This document shows, piece after piece, positions 20,666 through 31,535 of a DNA stretch of 35,165 nt. The position numbers and the translations under genes are program-made. The notes under the pieces are model-generated. The model was not told the origin of the DNA, did no database searches, and worked only from the letters and a program-made list of their open reading frames with translations. This stretch comes from Haplosporangium gracile. Taxonomy: Eukaryota; Mortierellomycota; Mortierellomycetes; Mortierellales; Mortierellaceae. Location: assembly GCA_015499985.1 (NCBI GenBank), contig JAAAUF010000414.1:1-35165 (forward strand), given 5' to 3'. Position 1 is the first letter of the stretch, and each line of letters begins with the position of its first letter.

Positions 20666-22155
20666 TATGTGCTGTTGTGTTCTTCAATTAAAAAAAAAAA
20701 AAAAGGTGTTGCAATCGAACCAAAGGCTTGAAGCATGCATTTACTTCCTGTAGACATTTTTGGCGATCACTCTTTTTTCTCTTCTCTTTCTTTCCCCCTC
20801 TCTGCCCCCTTTAATCTTTGGACGTTACTTCAAGCCAAAGACTCGCAAACAACGACTTCAAGACAGAGTAACATACTTTTTTGAAAGGGGAGAAATGAGC
20901 CCGGATTCGAATTTGTGATTGGCCCATGAGATCCACACCCTGCTGCTGTCCTTGTTCCTGGCTGTTGGCCAATCATATCCATTGTGGTCACGTTCTGCCT
21001 TTTTCCTTTGGCCTCTTTGTCGCTCTTAGTGTTGCTGGTCGTCAATCAAAAAGCAGCAAACGAAAAACAACAAAAAGAGATCTGCTTTCAGAATAAAACG
21101 AGAACACCCTTGTCGAAGGAGGGATAGAAGATACACGGACCTTGGAAATGTAGCAAGCCGCTACCCCAATTCATAGAAAATAGCAAAATCGACATACTGC
21201 GGTGCTACAAAGCAAGGGCAGTAAAGAAAATTGTATGTGTAGTTTGTGGTTGTAACCCATGGTGCACTCTGCAGATGATGATGACGGACAAGACAAAAAT
21301 GGTAAATTAGGTAAGAAAGAAAAAAAAGGTTAGCGTGGTAACATAAGGGCACCGGTAACCAGTAGCGATGGGATTAAAAAAAAAAGATGGAGGCTGCAGC
21401 CTGTCTGTCTATGTATGTCGACTTGGCTGAGGAGCTGAGGAAGGGTGGTACATGGCTAACAAGCGAACGAAGGAACGAGCGATGCGCGCCAATGTGTGTT
21501 TGAGAGAAGAGAAGAGTGAACATACAAGAGAGAGCGGGAAAAAAGGAGCGGATGGAAAACAAACTCTGTTTTCCCTTGGGTTCCCCCATCTCTCCCGCAT
21601 CTCTTTACTGCTCTCAACAAAATGGCTGACAGTCGATGTTGTTTGTAAAAGGGCATGGTCGCATTGCTTCCTGCTGTCATCCTCCCTGAGACTCTCACTC
21701 TCTCACTCTCTCATTTTCTCACTTATTCCTCCTACGCGTGGTCATCCAATAGCTGAGTGCGTCAGTGTCATTTATATCAATGGTGTCTCCAGCATTGGAG
21801 CACACTAAGGGCAAGAGTGGAGCGCACTTTGATGGACAAGTCCAAATGTGCTTATTTGTCTATCCAATCCCATCCCTCCCACACCACGAGCAACCCAAAA
21901 GCAAGGCCACAAGCAAGCACCCTCCAACTCTATTCCATTCACCCGACGGAACGACCAATGGCTCTCTCTCTCCTTTTTTTTTCTCTTCTTTATCCTCCCT
22001 TCTCTTTCCCTTGTCTTTCCCTTCTCTCTTCTTCTTCTTTGCCATCATCTTCTCCATCCCTCTCCCTTGCAGATCTTCCATCATCCTTCTCTCTCCTTCC
22101 CCTTCATCCTTCTTCCCTTCCTCATCACCTTCCTTTCATAGAGCGAGCCAAAAAA

Positions 22156-22165
22156 NNNNNNNNNN
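22156..22165. other. Assembly gap (10 N)
   Basis: Ten undefined bases lie 64 bp upstream of the Pps1-like start codon, directly after a short A run and the long CT-rich tract. The true length is unknown, so leader sequence, or even an upstream exon, could be missing. Confidence 0.98.
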
Positions 22166-22229
22166 CACAACGACCAGCAGAGAATAGACCTCAACCCTAA
22201 AAGAATATAGCCGAGCAAAACACTCAAAC

Positions 22230-25200
22230 ATGGTCGCAACGGCCATCCCCTCACCAGCCCCACAAGTCAACGGCTGCCTCGGAAACGACGACACTAGCAT
22301 GGATACCACAACAGTTGTCGACATAGCTTCACAACAACAGCAACAACAACCTCTGCTGGCAGCATACCCGTTGGTCAACTCGCAACCTCCAGTGCGCGCT
22401 ATAGACGGTCGCCAGCTGTTCGAACTTCACCAAAAGTTTGTGACAACTCCGTTGCCTACGAAGGCCATGTTCCCTTGGCTCCATGGCGTCGACGGCACAA
22501 GCAACACGCAGAACTACTTCTTTGGCATCCAACACCACCACTATGCCGGCTCTACTGCCACAGGAAGAGTGGACATAACCAACAACATCAACAACAACCC
22601 TGCCACAACAACGACGCCTCGACTTCCTTTGCCAGAACACCGTGGGCTGATGTTTGTTTATGCAAACGAACTCGACCTGGGCCGCCTCGTGGGCTCAGTC
22701 AGCCCTTCAGAGATTCTCCAACCAGTTCCGCCCTCTCCTCGATCATCCAGTGCCTCCTCTTCCCGTGTTACTCCTCCTAACTCTAGCAGCAATAATGACT
22801 ACTCAAATGAAAACACCAACAACACCAACGGCTCATATGATATCAACAACCATCCACAACTTCATCATCAACACACAACCACCGCCGCTACCTCGATAAC
22901 TCAAGGTGGCACAACTGTAGCAAATTCCGATTGGGCCGACATCTCAGACGACTCGACCAGTTCTTCCCTCTCATCCTCGTCCCTCTCAACCATATCCTTA
23001 TCCTTCGACAACAATACCGGCAGCAGCAATGGTGCGACCACAGGAACAGGAGGAGGCGGCGCATTCGACTCTTCCTCAACCTCGTCTTCCTCGTCTGCTT
23101 CTCACCCTCTTGCAAGGAAATTCCAGAGCTCGTTCATGCATTCGCTAAGCGAGGGGATCAACATTCGAAACTTTAAGATTCAAGTCCCTCGCTATGCTCT
23201 CCTGTCGGACCTGATCATCTATGCTAAGGACGGCGAACAAGATCTCTATATCTTGCAACTCGCAAAACAGATCTCGACCGCCCAGGAGGAGGTCTTTAGG
23301 GCGATGAAGGAACAGTACCCTCAGATGGCACTTGAATCTCGACGACAGACCTTTGTCCTCACAGGTAAGAAGGGTTTTTTTGATATGAATATGAATATCA
23401 GAAAGGGGGTTGTGTTGAATGGTAGAATGGTTGGTTGAATGAAGAACATTGCACGATTATTTCTGTCGGCAATGCAATGCATAGCTATCACACACACGCA
23501 CACGCACACACTTGACCAAAGGAGAGAAAAACCACCGCTTTGCTTTTTTTTTTTTCTTGCGAAATGAACAGAAAAGAAAGAAAGGAGGCGGAGAGTAGGA
23601 TCAAAAAGTGATAGGAAAATAATACGATATTTAAATGTCTCTTTCTGTTTTTCTACCCACATAAAATTGTCGGGAAGGAAAAAAAAAAAAAAGAAGACAA
23701 AGACGAAGGCAAAGACAACGAGGGCGTAAACAAAGTGGGAGAAAGGCGTGCTAAAAGAAGGATGGGCCAGGGGGATAGAAGGGACATGAGGTGTCACACA
23801 GAACAGACAACATGCATGAATCCAAAGGGGGGGATCGAAGAGTAAGAACAAAAACAAACAAACAAATCAAAAGAGCGAAAAAGATAAAAAGGAAAAGACG
23901 AGATGGACTAAGGGTGATCCATAACATGGGTTGTCCTTGCTCTCTTTCCTTTCTCCTTCCTCCTTCCTCTTGCTATGTTGCTGGCATTTCTTATTAATTG
24001 TGGCTCATTCCACTAATTGCTGCTAAAAACATATGATCATCATTAGATTCGTTTGCAGCATTTGAAGCTAAGTACCCCGAGTTGGTGGCGATCTCCAACG
24101 CTGGCCGCAACACCAAGAACAAGGTTGATTTCTGGGAGCAAGAGCGCGAGCAAATGTCTCTTCTCACGCGCGCCTCTGAGATTGCGCCTGGAATATGGGT
24201 AAGTTTTCTTTCTCTCTTATCTTTCATACTATGACCATCACTACCGCGCGGGCCCAAACGGAAAAAAGAAGAGAGAAAATGAGCGACCCTCCTTCGGCAA
24301 CGACACGCGGTTAAAAAAATCCAACCCACGGACTGCAAGCGACGGGCGGGTTTCCCTTTTTCTCCTTTGCTCTAAAACGGCGAATTGTGGTTCAGCTCTC
24401 TCCTCCCTCGCACAGTTTTCTTGTCCAACCCACGGTTGTGAGCAGTAGCCTCTTCCCTCGCTATCTCTCTTTTTTCTCTCCTCCTTTTTTCCCCTTTTTT
24501 GTGTTCGCCTCAACTCTCTCTCTCTCTCAACTGCAGCATTGTCCATGTTAACAACAACAGGGCGTGTTGGACATAGCAATAAGGCTTACACGCCTACGCC
24601 GCATGCGCATGGCAAACACACGCGACAATACGACACTAAGAAATTATTACGCGCACAAACCGTTACAAAAATAACTGACACCAATTTTACTTCCACATGT
24701 GTCTTTCATAGCTTGGAAACAGTTCGGATGTGCCTCAACAGAACAACGCCAACAACAACTCTTCCTCACTCGCCACGCCCGTCTCTCCGGGCTCCTCCTT
24801 CCAATCCTACTTTTTCTCATCCTCTTCTACTTCGTCAACTATACCAAACACGTTTTCCCAGGCGACTTCGGCTACCAACAAGTCGACAGCTATACCCACG
24901 ACGCCACCTCCCGAGGCAACAAACGACTACTACCCACCCCTCACCCCACCTTCCTTCAGCGACCAGACCAACTTCCATCCTTCCATCTGTGTCGAATGTC
25001 GTTCTGGTGCTAATGCTCCTACTACCTTTACGCTGGACAGGATTAAGAGTAACGTTGTCTGCACACCTGCACCGCTCTCGTTTAAAGAGATTTTCCATCT
25101 GGAGTGTGGAGGCTCTTTGACTGCTGGAGTTAACCCAGAAGCTTTCCCGCCCTCGATGTCGTCTCTCTCGAATTTTGCCCGCCAGGAGAATGTGGACGTG

Positions 25201-26774
25201 GGCGCCAACCAGACGATGCGGAGGGCGACTGCTGCGGGACTCGTGGGCGGATACCAGGTGGTTAATACGATGCTGCAGGCCCAGATTACACATCTCGTCA
25301 ACATGGCCTTTTTTATTAACCAGGTCACCAACAGCTCCGACACTGCGTCTGCTGCTACTGCTGCTGCTGCTGCATCTGGACTCTCTTCACCCACGTCGCC
25401 TTCATCTCCTCCATCGCCATTGAACAACGGCTTCTCTGCTGGTTGTCGTAGCCCTACCTCGATTCAACAGCAGCAGAGACCTCACCAGGTGCTGATTCAC
25501 TGTGTAGACGGATACACAGAGACGGCGCTGTTGGCGCTCGCGACCGTGATGGTGCACTATCGATTTACCCTCGCCGAAGCCTATATCAAGATGCAGATGG
25601 ATCTTGGCCGCAGCTTCTTTGTATACCCCAACGATGCCATCATGATGCTCGAGGTCGAGGCCCAGATCTGGCAGCGGCTTGTTTCTGGAAAGACCTATGG
25701 ACCGAGTAATAAGGGCGCGGGAGTGTCGAGTGCGATCCCTACGAACTCGGTATCGGCTTCGTTCTCGTCGGGCATGTCGTCGCTGTCTTCGTCGTTGTCT
25801 TCGACTTCTTCGTCGTTCTTTTCGTCGCTTCTTAACATGTCCAATCAACCCTCTCAACAACAGCAGGACGAATCGGAGCAGGAGCAGGAGTGTAGAAATG
25901 GAAGCGGCATGACTATGGAGGGTATCGAATCCACACCCAACCCAGAACTCATCCCCACCATTACCACTACCACTACCACCACCGCCACTCCTCCTCCTCT
26001 CATCACAACTAACAACAATTTTGCAACAGCCCGCCCATTCGCGCGCCCCGAACACCTCGAAAAATTCGGATGGTTCTACGATTCAGAATTCGAGGGTTCC
26101 TTCCCATCTAGGATCCTGCCATTCCTGTACTTGGGAAATTTGGCGCATGCGTCCAACCCGGGTCTGCTTAGGAGTTTGGGGATCCAGTATGTATTGAGCG
26201 TTGGTGAGGAGGCCCATGGACTTAATGTTCATATGGACGAGGTTCAAGGTGGAGGGGAGGTCAAGTCGACGCAGTTTATGGTCAAGCTTGTGGATGATAT
26301 GTTTGATAATGGAGTGGACCCACTTTGGCGCCACATTGAGAACTCTGTGGCCTTTGTCGGTAAGTTTTGCTTCTTTTTCTTTCACGTTTGGTTTTTTTTT
26401 TTCATTTTTTTATGACACTCACTTGATTCCCCCTCCAACATAACAAAAAACTAACACATTCTTCCCTCATTTTTCATCTAATAGACGAGGCAAGGAAGAA
26501 CAACACAGGGGTATTAATCCACTGCCGCGTAGGAGTGTCACGGTCCGCAACAATCGTGATCGCTTATCTAATGGCCCATTACAACCTCTCGCTCGTCGAC
26601 GCATACCTGATGGTCCGCGCCCGTCGGTTGAGCGTGATCATCCAACCAAACCTCCTGTTCATGTACGAGCTGCTCCAATGGGAACAACGACTCAAAGGCC
26701 GGTTCGATTCTATGGGCTGGTCCGGGATTGCGAGAGAGGTGCATCATCTCAACATGTACTACATCGGCAACTGA
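22230..26774 (+). CDS. PPS1: Pps1-like dual-specificity protein phosphatase with a degenerate second phosphatase-like domain
   Basis: Four exons: 22230-23364, 24047-24198, 24712-26359 and 26485-26774; 1074 residues. Such enzymes remove phosphate from Tyr and Ser/Thr; in yeast Pps1 is linked to cell-cycle control. The Pps1-type N-terminal motif MFPWLHGVDG begins at residue 80. The C-terminal catalytic domain (about 860-1065) has ILPFLYLGNLAHASNPGLL and the signature HCRVGVSRSAT with Cys992 and Arg998, split from the rest by the last intron. Before it, VLIHCVDGYTETALLALATV (about 690-708) aligns with the same loop but carries Glu699 in place of the essential Arg. Long Ser/Asn/Thr/Gln-rich linkers separate the parts. 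Introns 1 and 2 (682 and 513 nt) are unusually long. The gene converges with the PUF gene. The N gap lies just upstream of the start. Confidence 0.88.
23365..24046 (+). other. Long intron 1 of the Pps1-like gene
   Basis: 682 nt between a GTAAGA donor and a CATTAG acceptor, with phase kept (ACA G / AT TCG). It contains a CA-rich microsatellite (about 23490-23512), poly-T and poly-A runs and a CT-rich stretch at about 23936-23972. An antisense open frame inside is hydrophobic low complexity without motifs. Confidence 0.75.
24199..24711 (+). other. Long intron 2 of the Pps1-like gene
   Basis: 513 nt between a GTAAGT donor and a CATAG acceptor in phase 0. A second strong 3' splice-like site (CT repeat, then CAACTGCAG ending at about 24537) lies inside. 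Using it would read CAT TGT CCA TGT TAA and stop, so it is not a productive acceptor for this frame. Confidence 0.75.
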
Positions 26775-27125
26775 TCCCTCTCTTCGTCTTCTCTTTTTGT
26801 TATTTTTTTTTTGTTTTCTCTCTTTTTTTAAACACTCAAAAAATAAATAAAAACAGTACATTGTCACTTTCATTTTCATTTCCGTTTTAAAAAAGCGCAC
26901 GCGTATTGTGAATAAAGAGACAGACTTTTATATTTTGAGTCCTCCCTTGAAGAGGGGAGGATATAATTACTTACATATCTACACTTTGTACAAAATAGGA
27001 ACGAACGAAAAGAGAAGGTCGAGGATAAGAATCAGAAGAAAACTGAGCAAAGTAACTGACTGACTGGCAGACGGACGGACGAACAAGAAAGACAAGGAAT
27101 AAAGAAATTAGAGGAAAAAGAAGTA
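26775..27125. other. Convergent 3' regions of the Pps1-like and PUF genes
   Basis: No gene is present. AATAAA-like motifs at about 26841-26850 may serve the plus-strand transcript. A G/C-rich hairpin (TCCTCCC at 26940-26946 with GGGAGGA at 26955-26961) lies near the middle. A minus-strand PUF site is at 26976-26983. Confidence 0.55.
26976..26983 (-). promoter_or_regulatory. Candidate PUF-binding site downstream of the PUF gene itself
   Basis: On the minus strand this reads TGTAGATA, an exact UGUANAUA match. It starts about 143 nt after the PUF stop codon, so it is probably in that gene's own 3'UTR. The transcript end is not known. Confidence 0.45.
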
Positions 27126-30100
27126 TTAAGAAGAAGAAGTGGCATGGCTCGGCCGAGGAGAAGTGGATGTGGGGGTAGCAGATCGGGGCCCAAGAAGACT
27201 TTCTAAGTTGGCCTGAGGATCCTGCATCGCCATCAACCTCTCCACCTCTATTTTTCATACAGACAAAAACAAAAAAAAAAAAAAAAAAACGGTTAAATCA
27301 AATTCAATATGGCAAACAGCAAAAAGCAAACAAACAATAGGAAAAAATGCTAGATGGGAGCTTACTGGAGATGAGATGTTTGCCGTAGGTATACTTCTTC
27401 AAAGATGCCAAGTGGGGCTTAATCTTGGCAACGAGGACATCCCGCTGATCGCCATCAACAACATCCAGCATCTTTTGCACAACATAGTTGGCAAACTGGT
27501 CCTTCATCATCAACACCAACGGTGAGGTTCCGTCAGGTTTGGTCGTGATCACTTCCTCGATCAGCTTTTGGCGGTCTAGTTTCGATCCATAGGCCACACA
27601 CTTTTCCACTACATTGCTCGCAAACTTGTGCTTGCTCAGTGGAAGGACCTGACCATAGATCTTCGAAACTACCAGCGATTTCTCGGAGGGCTGCCCACGC
27701 TCAAGGATATGCTGAATCACATAGTTGCCGTATTGATCTTGAACCAAGTTTGGAATATACTTGTGGAGCTCATCCATCAAAGGCTGTAATTTGAACATAC
27801 GCAAATATAACGAGCATATTGTCAGCGTGCAGATCCTTTTTCAGCTAAACGCTCCAATCGCCAACATAACAAAACAAACATGCTTGAACTTACAGTTTTG
27901 GTATCGGCACAATGCTCAAACATGCGCTGAATCACTCGGCAACCATAAGGATGGGTCGCAAGAGAATACACCTGTCCCGTAAAGGCTCCAATAATAAACT
28001 GAATATGCTCTGCAGGAACACACTCAATCGCCTTTTGAATAACATGGTTTCCGTTCTGGTCCTTGACACACTTTAACACATTGCCGTCCAACTCCTTCAC
28101 AAGAATCGCCTGCTGGTCGCTCAGAACGTGTTCCAGACCCTTCTGCACAACACGGCAACCGTACATCTGCAAGGCCAGCGACAAGACATGACCTTCCATC
28201 TGCTTGGCCAGTGCGGTTTTTTGGTCCTGTTGGCCGTATTCGAAAAACTTTTGAATCACATAGTTGCCGAAGACGTCCGTCATCAATTGCAGAGCATGAG
28301 GCATAATCTCCTCAAAGACCATTTGCTTCTCCTCGTCAGTCGCCGTCTCGAGCTTTTGTTGGATGAAACGAGAACCATGCTGATCGTTGCTGAACTCGAC
28401 CACACTTCCTGCAATATCCTATTATCATATTTTGATTTTTTTAAAGATTAGCACAAGAGTCGCACGCGCAGTAAAATCACATTCAGTTGAGCAAAAAATC
28501 GGCAGGTGTTACCTTGAGCTCGTATTTCTTGTTGCTCTTATTGTTTCTAAAGTCCTCCAACAATGCACTGCGCTGACCATGGCCACCCTCTGAAGGGTGG
28601 ACTTCGAAATCGGTTTCATCGTCCTTACGAGCGTGTCGATGGGCGCTATGAGGGGGGCTGGCATTGGCGCTCGACCAAGAGGACGCTTGGTCGGGCTCGT
28701 AGTGCTTGGAGGAGTCCTGGCCTCCCTTGTTGTGACGTCCGCCATGAGTCGACTTTGATCGTCCCTGTTGCTTTGATCCGTGATTTTGTTTCGACGAGTG
28801 CTGAGGCTGCGTCTGTTGCTGGGATCCTGAAGTGGGCTGTGGGTGTTGCAACTGTTGTTGCTGTTGCTGTTGCTGTTGCGGCTGCTGCTGCCGTAAGAGC
28901 AACAACTGCTGCTGCTGGAGCAGAGTTTGTTGGGATTGAAGACGGAGCTTTTGCTCAGCAGCCGCATTGGCTGGGGCCAGACGGGGGTCCAGTTGGGCGA
29001 GATTAGGAGAGTTCATGGCAGATCCTCGTGCGCTACCTCCAGCATTAAAGTCGGAAGCGAACGAGCCAGGGGTCATAGGATTGGGGGAGTAGATGCCACT
29101 TTGTTGCTGCTGTTGCTGCATCTGGAGAAGAGCCGCCTTGCGGTACTCTGGCGACAGTCCAATAGCATAGTTCATTCGACGAGGGTCGTAAGCTAAATCA
29201 TTGGCTCTGAATCCTAAGGATGCCTCGTCATGTCCCTCAAACATCGTTTGAAAATCTAATCAATACAGGGGTAATGTAAGTTAGTATTTATAATTGAATC
29301 CATAAACTAAACCACACCTTGCTGTAAGGTTTCATTACCTGGTTGGACTGGCGCAAAATAATCTTTTTGCGCAAGGTATCCAGAAGTCGTCATAAGGTTA
29401 TAGTCATATCCATACTGAGGGTTAATCAAACGAGGGTCTTTGAGCATGGTATTACTATCAAAGTAAGGTGAGTAGGCGGTGACGGGGGTGTGAGACCCAT
29501 GGAGGGGTTGCTTCTGTTGAAGCTGCTGGAGTCTCTGTTGTTGCAGCTGCTGTAACTTCATCTGCTGTTGGTTCAGCTCGTATTGTTGACGTCTGATGTT
29601 TGCCTGCTGGATGGCCAAGTCGTCATCCTAAAGAAACAGAGAAATGAAGACCGTAAGTTTCAATATGTCATAAGACCACATCCAATTTCAAAAAAGACAT
29701 GAGCGACCAAACAAGCAAACTTACAGCATCGGTGAAAAGGAGGTTCTGCATGCCAAACTCCAGATCAGAAGTGGATCGATCGCCTCGTTGATCGCTTGAA
29801 AAGCCGGGTGGGGCATTTCTCAAAAAGTTGCGGCTGTGGATAGGGGGAGTTGAGGATGATCGAGTAAGGGGCGCAAACTTGGTGTGGAACAATGGAGAGC
29901 GACCACTGCCCAACGAAGGTATCCGTTCCTCATCGCCGCCATCCAATGCGGCATTCAAGACAGACTTGAGCTGGGAGGATCTATCGTCAAGATCGTCAGA
30001 GCCAAGACCTACTCCACGCATTTGTTCCTCCAAATCAGGCGAATCCTGTCCTTCGTGGGGCAGTGTCGTGGTCTGTGATAAAGGAGATCTGAGCAACTGA

Positions 30101-31535
30101 CTTGTAGAATGTCCTGTGCTCAGATACTGTGGTTGCGGTGTAGACAGATGGCTGTGGTGCTGAATATTGAGAAGTGGGGAGGGCGATCTAGGAAATTCAT
30201 TTGCAGGTGACGATATCGTAGGAGCCCAGATGTGGCTCATATGATCGGTAGTGTGTGCTCCAAAGAGAGGCGAGCTGGGCATCGAAGCAACACTGCGCGG
30301 TGGTTCGAGTCCATGGCGCGTCAACAAGGGTGAATGGGTCTCGCTTCGTGGGATCTCTGATCTGATGTCTTGTCTCCATAACGAGGCAGGATCGGCATCC
30401 CTAGGGTGTAATGAAGACGAAGTAGCTCTTGTATTCTCGTCGTTGAGATCTATTGGATTGAAAGTTAAAAAAAAGGTGTTGGATGTTTATAAATGCAATA
30501 AACAAAAACACGAGTTAAAAGGTGGAGTCTGCATGCATCTGAGCCTTGTCTCATTTGAGTATACAGATAGGCAACATCCAATGGTCTCGTTGAGAAAAAT
30601 GAATAAAAAAGAAAAAACCAAAAAATCCTCCATACCTTGACCCCCGAGTCGGGTGTTAGACTCTGTGACACCTTTGAGTTCCTCTGATCCACTCCCAAAT
30701 CGTTCTCCTCCACCTCCTGCTGAGGACCACATCTCCCAGGACAACCCAGGGGAGTACATGCCTGAGGGGGTGAGACGGGGTTCTTGGCGGGATGATGACA
30801 TATAGAAGCCGTTGTAATCGGTTTCTGAATGAAGGTCGTTGGAGGGCTGCGAATCGAATCCTGGTCCCAGGCCAAAGCGCGATTGAGCGTGGTTGGTCGG
30901 TGGTGCAGAGCTGGAGCGAGAGATGTCGAAGCCGCTGCTGTTGCCGGGAATGCCGCCGCCGTAATCGTTGAGTTTTCCGCGCAAAAGCGTTGCAAGTTGC
31001 TATTGGGATGCAGATTGGAGCGTGATTTAGTGCCGATCTCTTATTTGATAAATGTCTTTGCAAAGACGTGGCAGTATGAGTTGCTCTTGAATCGATCTCT
31101 CTGTTACTTTGTCTTTGAAAGAACGTGCTTAGTGTATCGATAATCTTTTATATGTTTTTGTCTTTGAAAAAGACAAGTAAAAAGTACTGAGTAAACCAAC
31201 TGTCCTTGTATCAATCTCTTGTCGCAAGGGCAAAGCAGACAAGAGTGGGCAAGACCAGTTACGCCGAACTCGGGAGAGATATGAATAGGATCAACAGCGA
31301 AACATGTAAAGAAAAAAAGAAAAAAAATGCATAACGCAACCAACTAAATAACAAAAAAACATGGTCTTACATGGCCTTGTTGAGGCTGATTCATAGTTGA
31401 GGGTTGATGGAGATCACCACTACTAAGGGAAAAGTCGTGCTGTGAGGCTGAGAAGTTGTTGCTGGTGCCTGCGCCCGAGTGGGAGGCGTTGCGATGACTC
31501 TGGGGGGAATGGTCATCCATCTGTACGCGGGGCAT
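27126..31535 (-). CDS. Pumilio-family (PUF) RNA-binding protein
   Basis: Eight exons in reading order: 31535-31371, 30999-30636, 30449-29725, 29627-29339, 29255-28513, 28418-27894, 27783-27366 and 27247-27126; 1116 residues. PUF proteins bind 3'UTRs and repress or localise mRNAs in the cytoplasm. Eight repeats fill about 745-1090, with base-reading helices HGSRFIQ, NYVIQK, CRVVQK, NHVIQK, CRVIQR, NYVIQH, SNVVEK and NYVVQK. These equal the canonical Pumilio set, predicting UGUANAUA. The N-terminal two thirds are disordered, with Gln runs (9 Gln near 28868). The donor of exon 4 is ambiguous: GTAATG after 29339, or GTGTGG after 29318, seven codons apart and both in frame. The start is uncertain, because the frame stays open upstream to a splice-acceptor-like site at 31640. 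The closest functional class (Puf3- or Pumilio-like) is inferred. Confidence 0.9.
31035..31175. repeat. Repeated TGTCTTTG palindromic element in PUF intron 1
   Basis: Within the 371-nt intron 1 (31000-31370), an imperfect direct repeat occurs at 31035-31070 and 31094-31127; both copies start GATCTCT and end ACGTG. Each contains TGTCTTTG followed by an A-rich complement. Copy 1 has the perfect palindrome GTCTTTGCAAAGAC (31054-31067). A third hairpin, TGTCTTT-GAA-AAAGACA, lies at 31159-31175. Confidence 0.65.

Larger units (their letters stand above)
19714..22229. other. Gene-poor region between ALDH7 and the Pps1-like gene
   Basis: I find no protein family in any frame; open frames are short and low in complexity. 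Visible items: an imperfect 16-bp tandem repeat (20074-20105), an 11-C run followed by T (20266-20283) with a plus-strand CT-rich tract to about 20360, a perfect 30-bp palindrome (20636-20665), a poly-A run at about 20692-20704, an inverted pair of CCAAT-containing 9-mers (20916-20924 and 20967-20975), CT repeats at about 21690-21720, a long CT-rich tract at about 21960-22130 and a 10-N gap at 22156-22165. The last CT tract probably belongs to the Pps1-like promoter or leader. Confidence 0.55.

Noticed and set aside
20885..20960. Minus-strand tRNA-like sequence with TTCGAATCC and CTCATGG, suggesting a tRNA-Met remnant
   Set aside because: No A box, no acceptor stem and the T and anticodon stems do not pair; at most a very degraded relic.
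20916..20975. Inverted pair of CCAAT-containing 9-mers as a promoter
   Set aside because: CCAAT is common and no transcription start or gene lies nearby; kept only as a note in the intergenic entry.
23321..23857. 178-codon minus-strand frame in the Pps1-like region
   Set aside because: It consists of hydrophobic low-complexity sequence from poly-purine tracts, overlaps an exon and an intron, and has no motif.
30300..30312. GGTTCGAGTCC, an exact Pol III B-box-like sequence
   Set aside because: It lies inside a PUF coding exon (encoding GLEPPRS on the other strand) and has no A box or cloverleaf.
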